Shown here: positions 34,174 to 34,189 of the stretch, in pieces
Numbering within the stretch: position 1 is the stretch's first letter
How the letters are laid out: each line of letters starts with the position of its first letter
DNA from: Candidatus Symbiothrix sp.
Lineage (GTDB): Bacteria; Bacteroidota; Bacteroidia; Bacteroidales; Azobacteroidaceae
DNA: 34,189 nucleotides
Assembly (NCBI GenBank): GCA_031261285.1
Contig: JAISKM010000021.1
Coordinates: 1 to 34,189 of the forward strand
Direction: 5' to 3'
The notes under the pieces: model-generated
The model's database searches: none
The model's input: only the letters and a program-made list of their open reading frames with translations
What the model was told of the DNA's origin: nothing
Program-made: the position numbers and the translations under genes

Positions 34174-34189
34174 CTCAAAAAGCAAAAAG

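Overview
The window looks like a chromosomal segment of a Bacteroidota species, most likely Bacteroidales. The reasons are promoters of the Bacteroides type (TAnnTTTG near -7, often with TTTG about 20 bp upstream), a type IX secretion (T9SS) C-terminal sorting domain, a TlpA-type lipoprotein, a Bacteroidota-type tyrosine recombinase next to a tRNA, and a two-subunit methylmalonyl-CoA mutase.

Layout. 1-361: an internally deleted IS200/IS605-type transposase remnant followed by three hairpins. 362-4858 (minus strand): a thioredoxin-fold lipoprotein, a SpoU-family RNA methyltransferase, the GTPase Obg and adenylate kinase. 5006-17403 (plus): a 3836-residue T9SS-exported beta-helix/YDG-repeat surface protein, overlapping by 4 bp a small outer-membrane beta-barrel gene. 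17447-20682 (minus): mutL, kbl and tRNA-Pro(UGG). 20637-27156: a 6.5 kb integrated element bounded by a perfect 64-bp direct repeat made of the 5' half of tRNA-Pro plus its upstream flank. It carries a tyrosine recombinase, an SF2-helicase-like ATPase lacking the Walker A lysine, a serine recombinase, a structured non-coding RNA, a small HNH protein, a small lipoprotein, a decayed T9SS tail and a small membrane protein. 27260-33525 (minus): mutA and mutB separated by two inserted nuclease genes (Mrr-like and DUF1016/YhcG-like). 33526-34189: the mutA promoter, a second copy of the structured RNA, and a promoter for a gene beyond the window.

The most novel-looking item is the RNA. Two copies (about 25293-25549 on the element and about 33650-33915 on the chromosome) share the same helices with compensatory base changes, the same apical-loop motif (TTGGG...GCCTCT...CAGATAAA) and the same GCGC-plus-T7 intrinsic terminator. 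I do not recognise the family.

A second theme is small repeats shaping genes. Period-7 tandem arrays in inverted pairs fill the adk-obg, obg-methyltransferase and kbl-mutL gaps and provide stop codons, and a similar array sits in frame inside mutA. REP-like palindromes are inserted in frame in mutL, the methyltransferase and the DUF1016 gene, and in the N-terminal region of the outer-membrane protein.

All calls rest on reading the sequence and on knowledge of protein families; no database search was possible.
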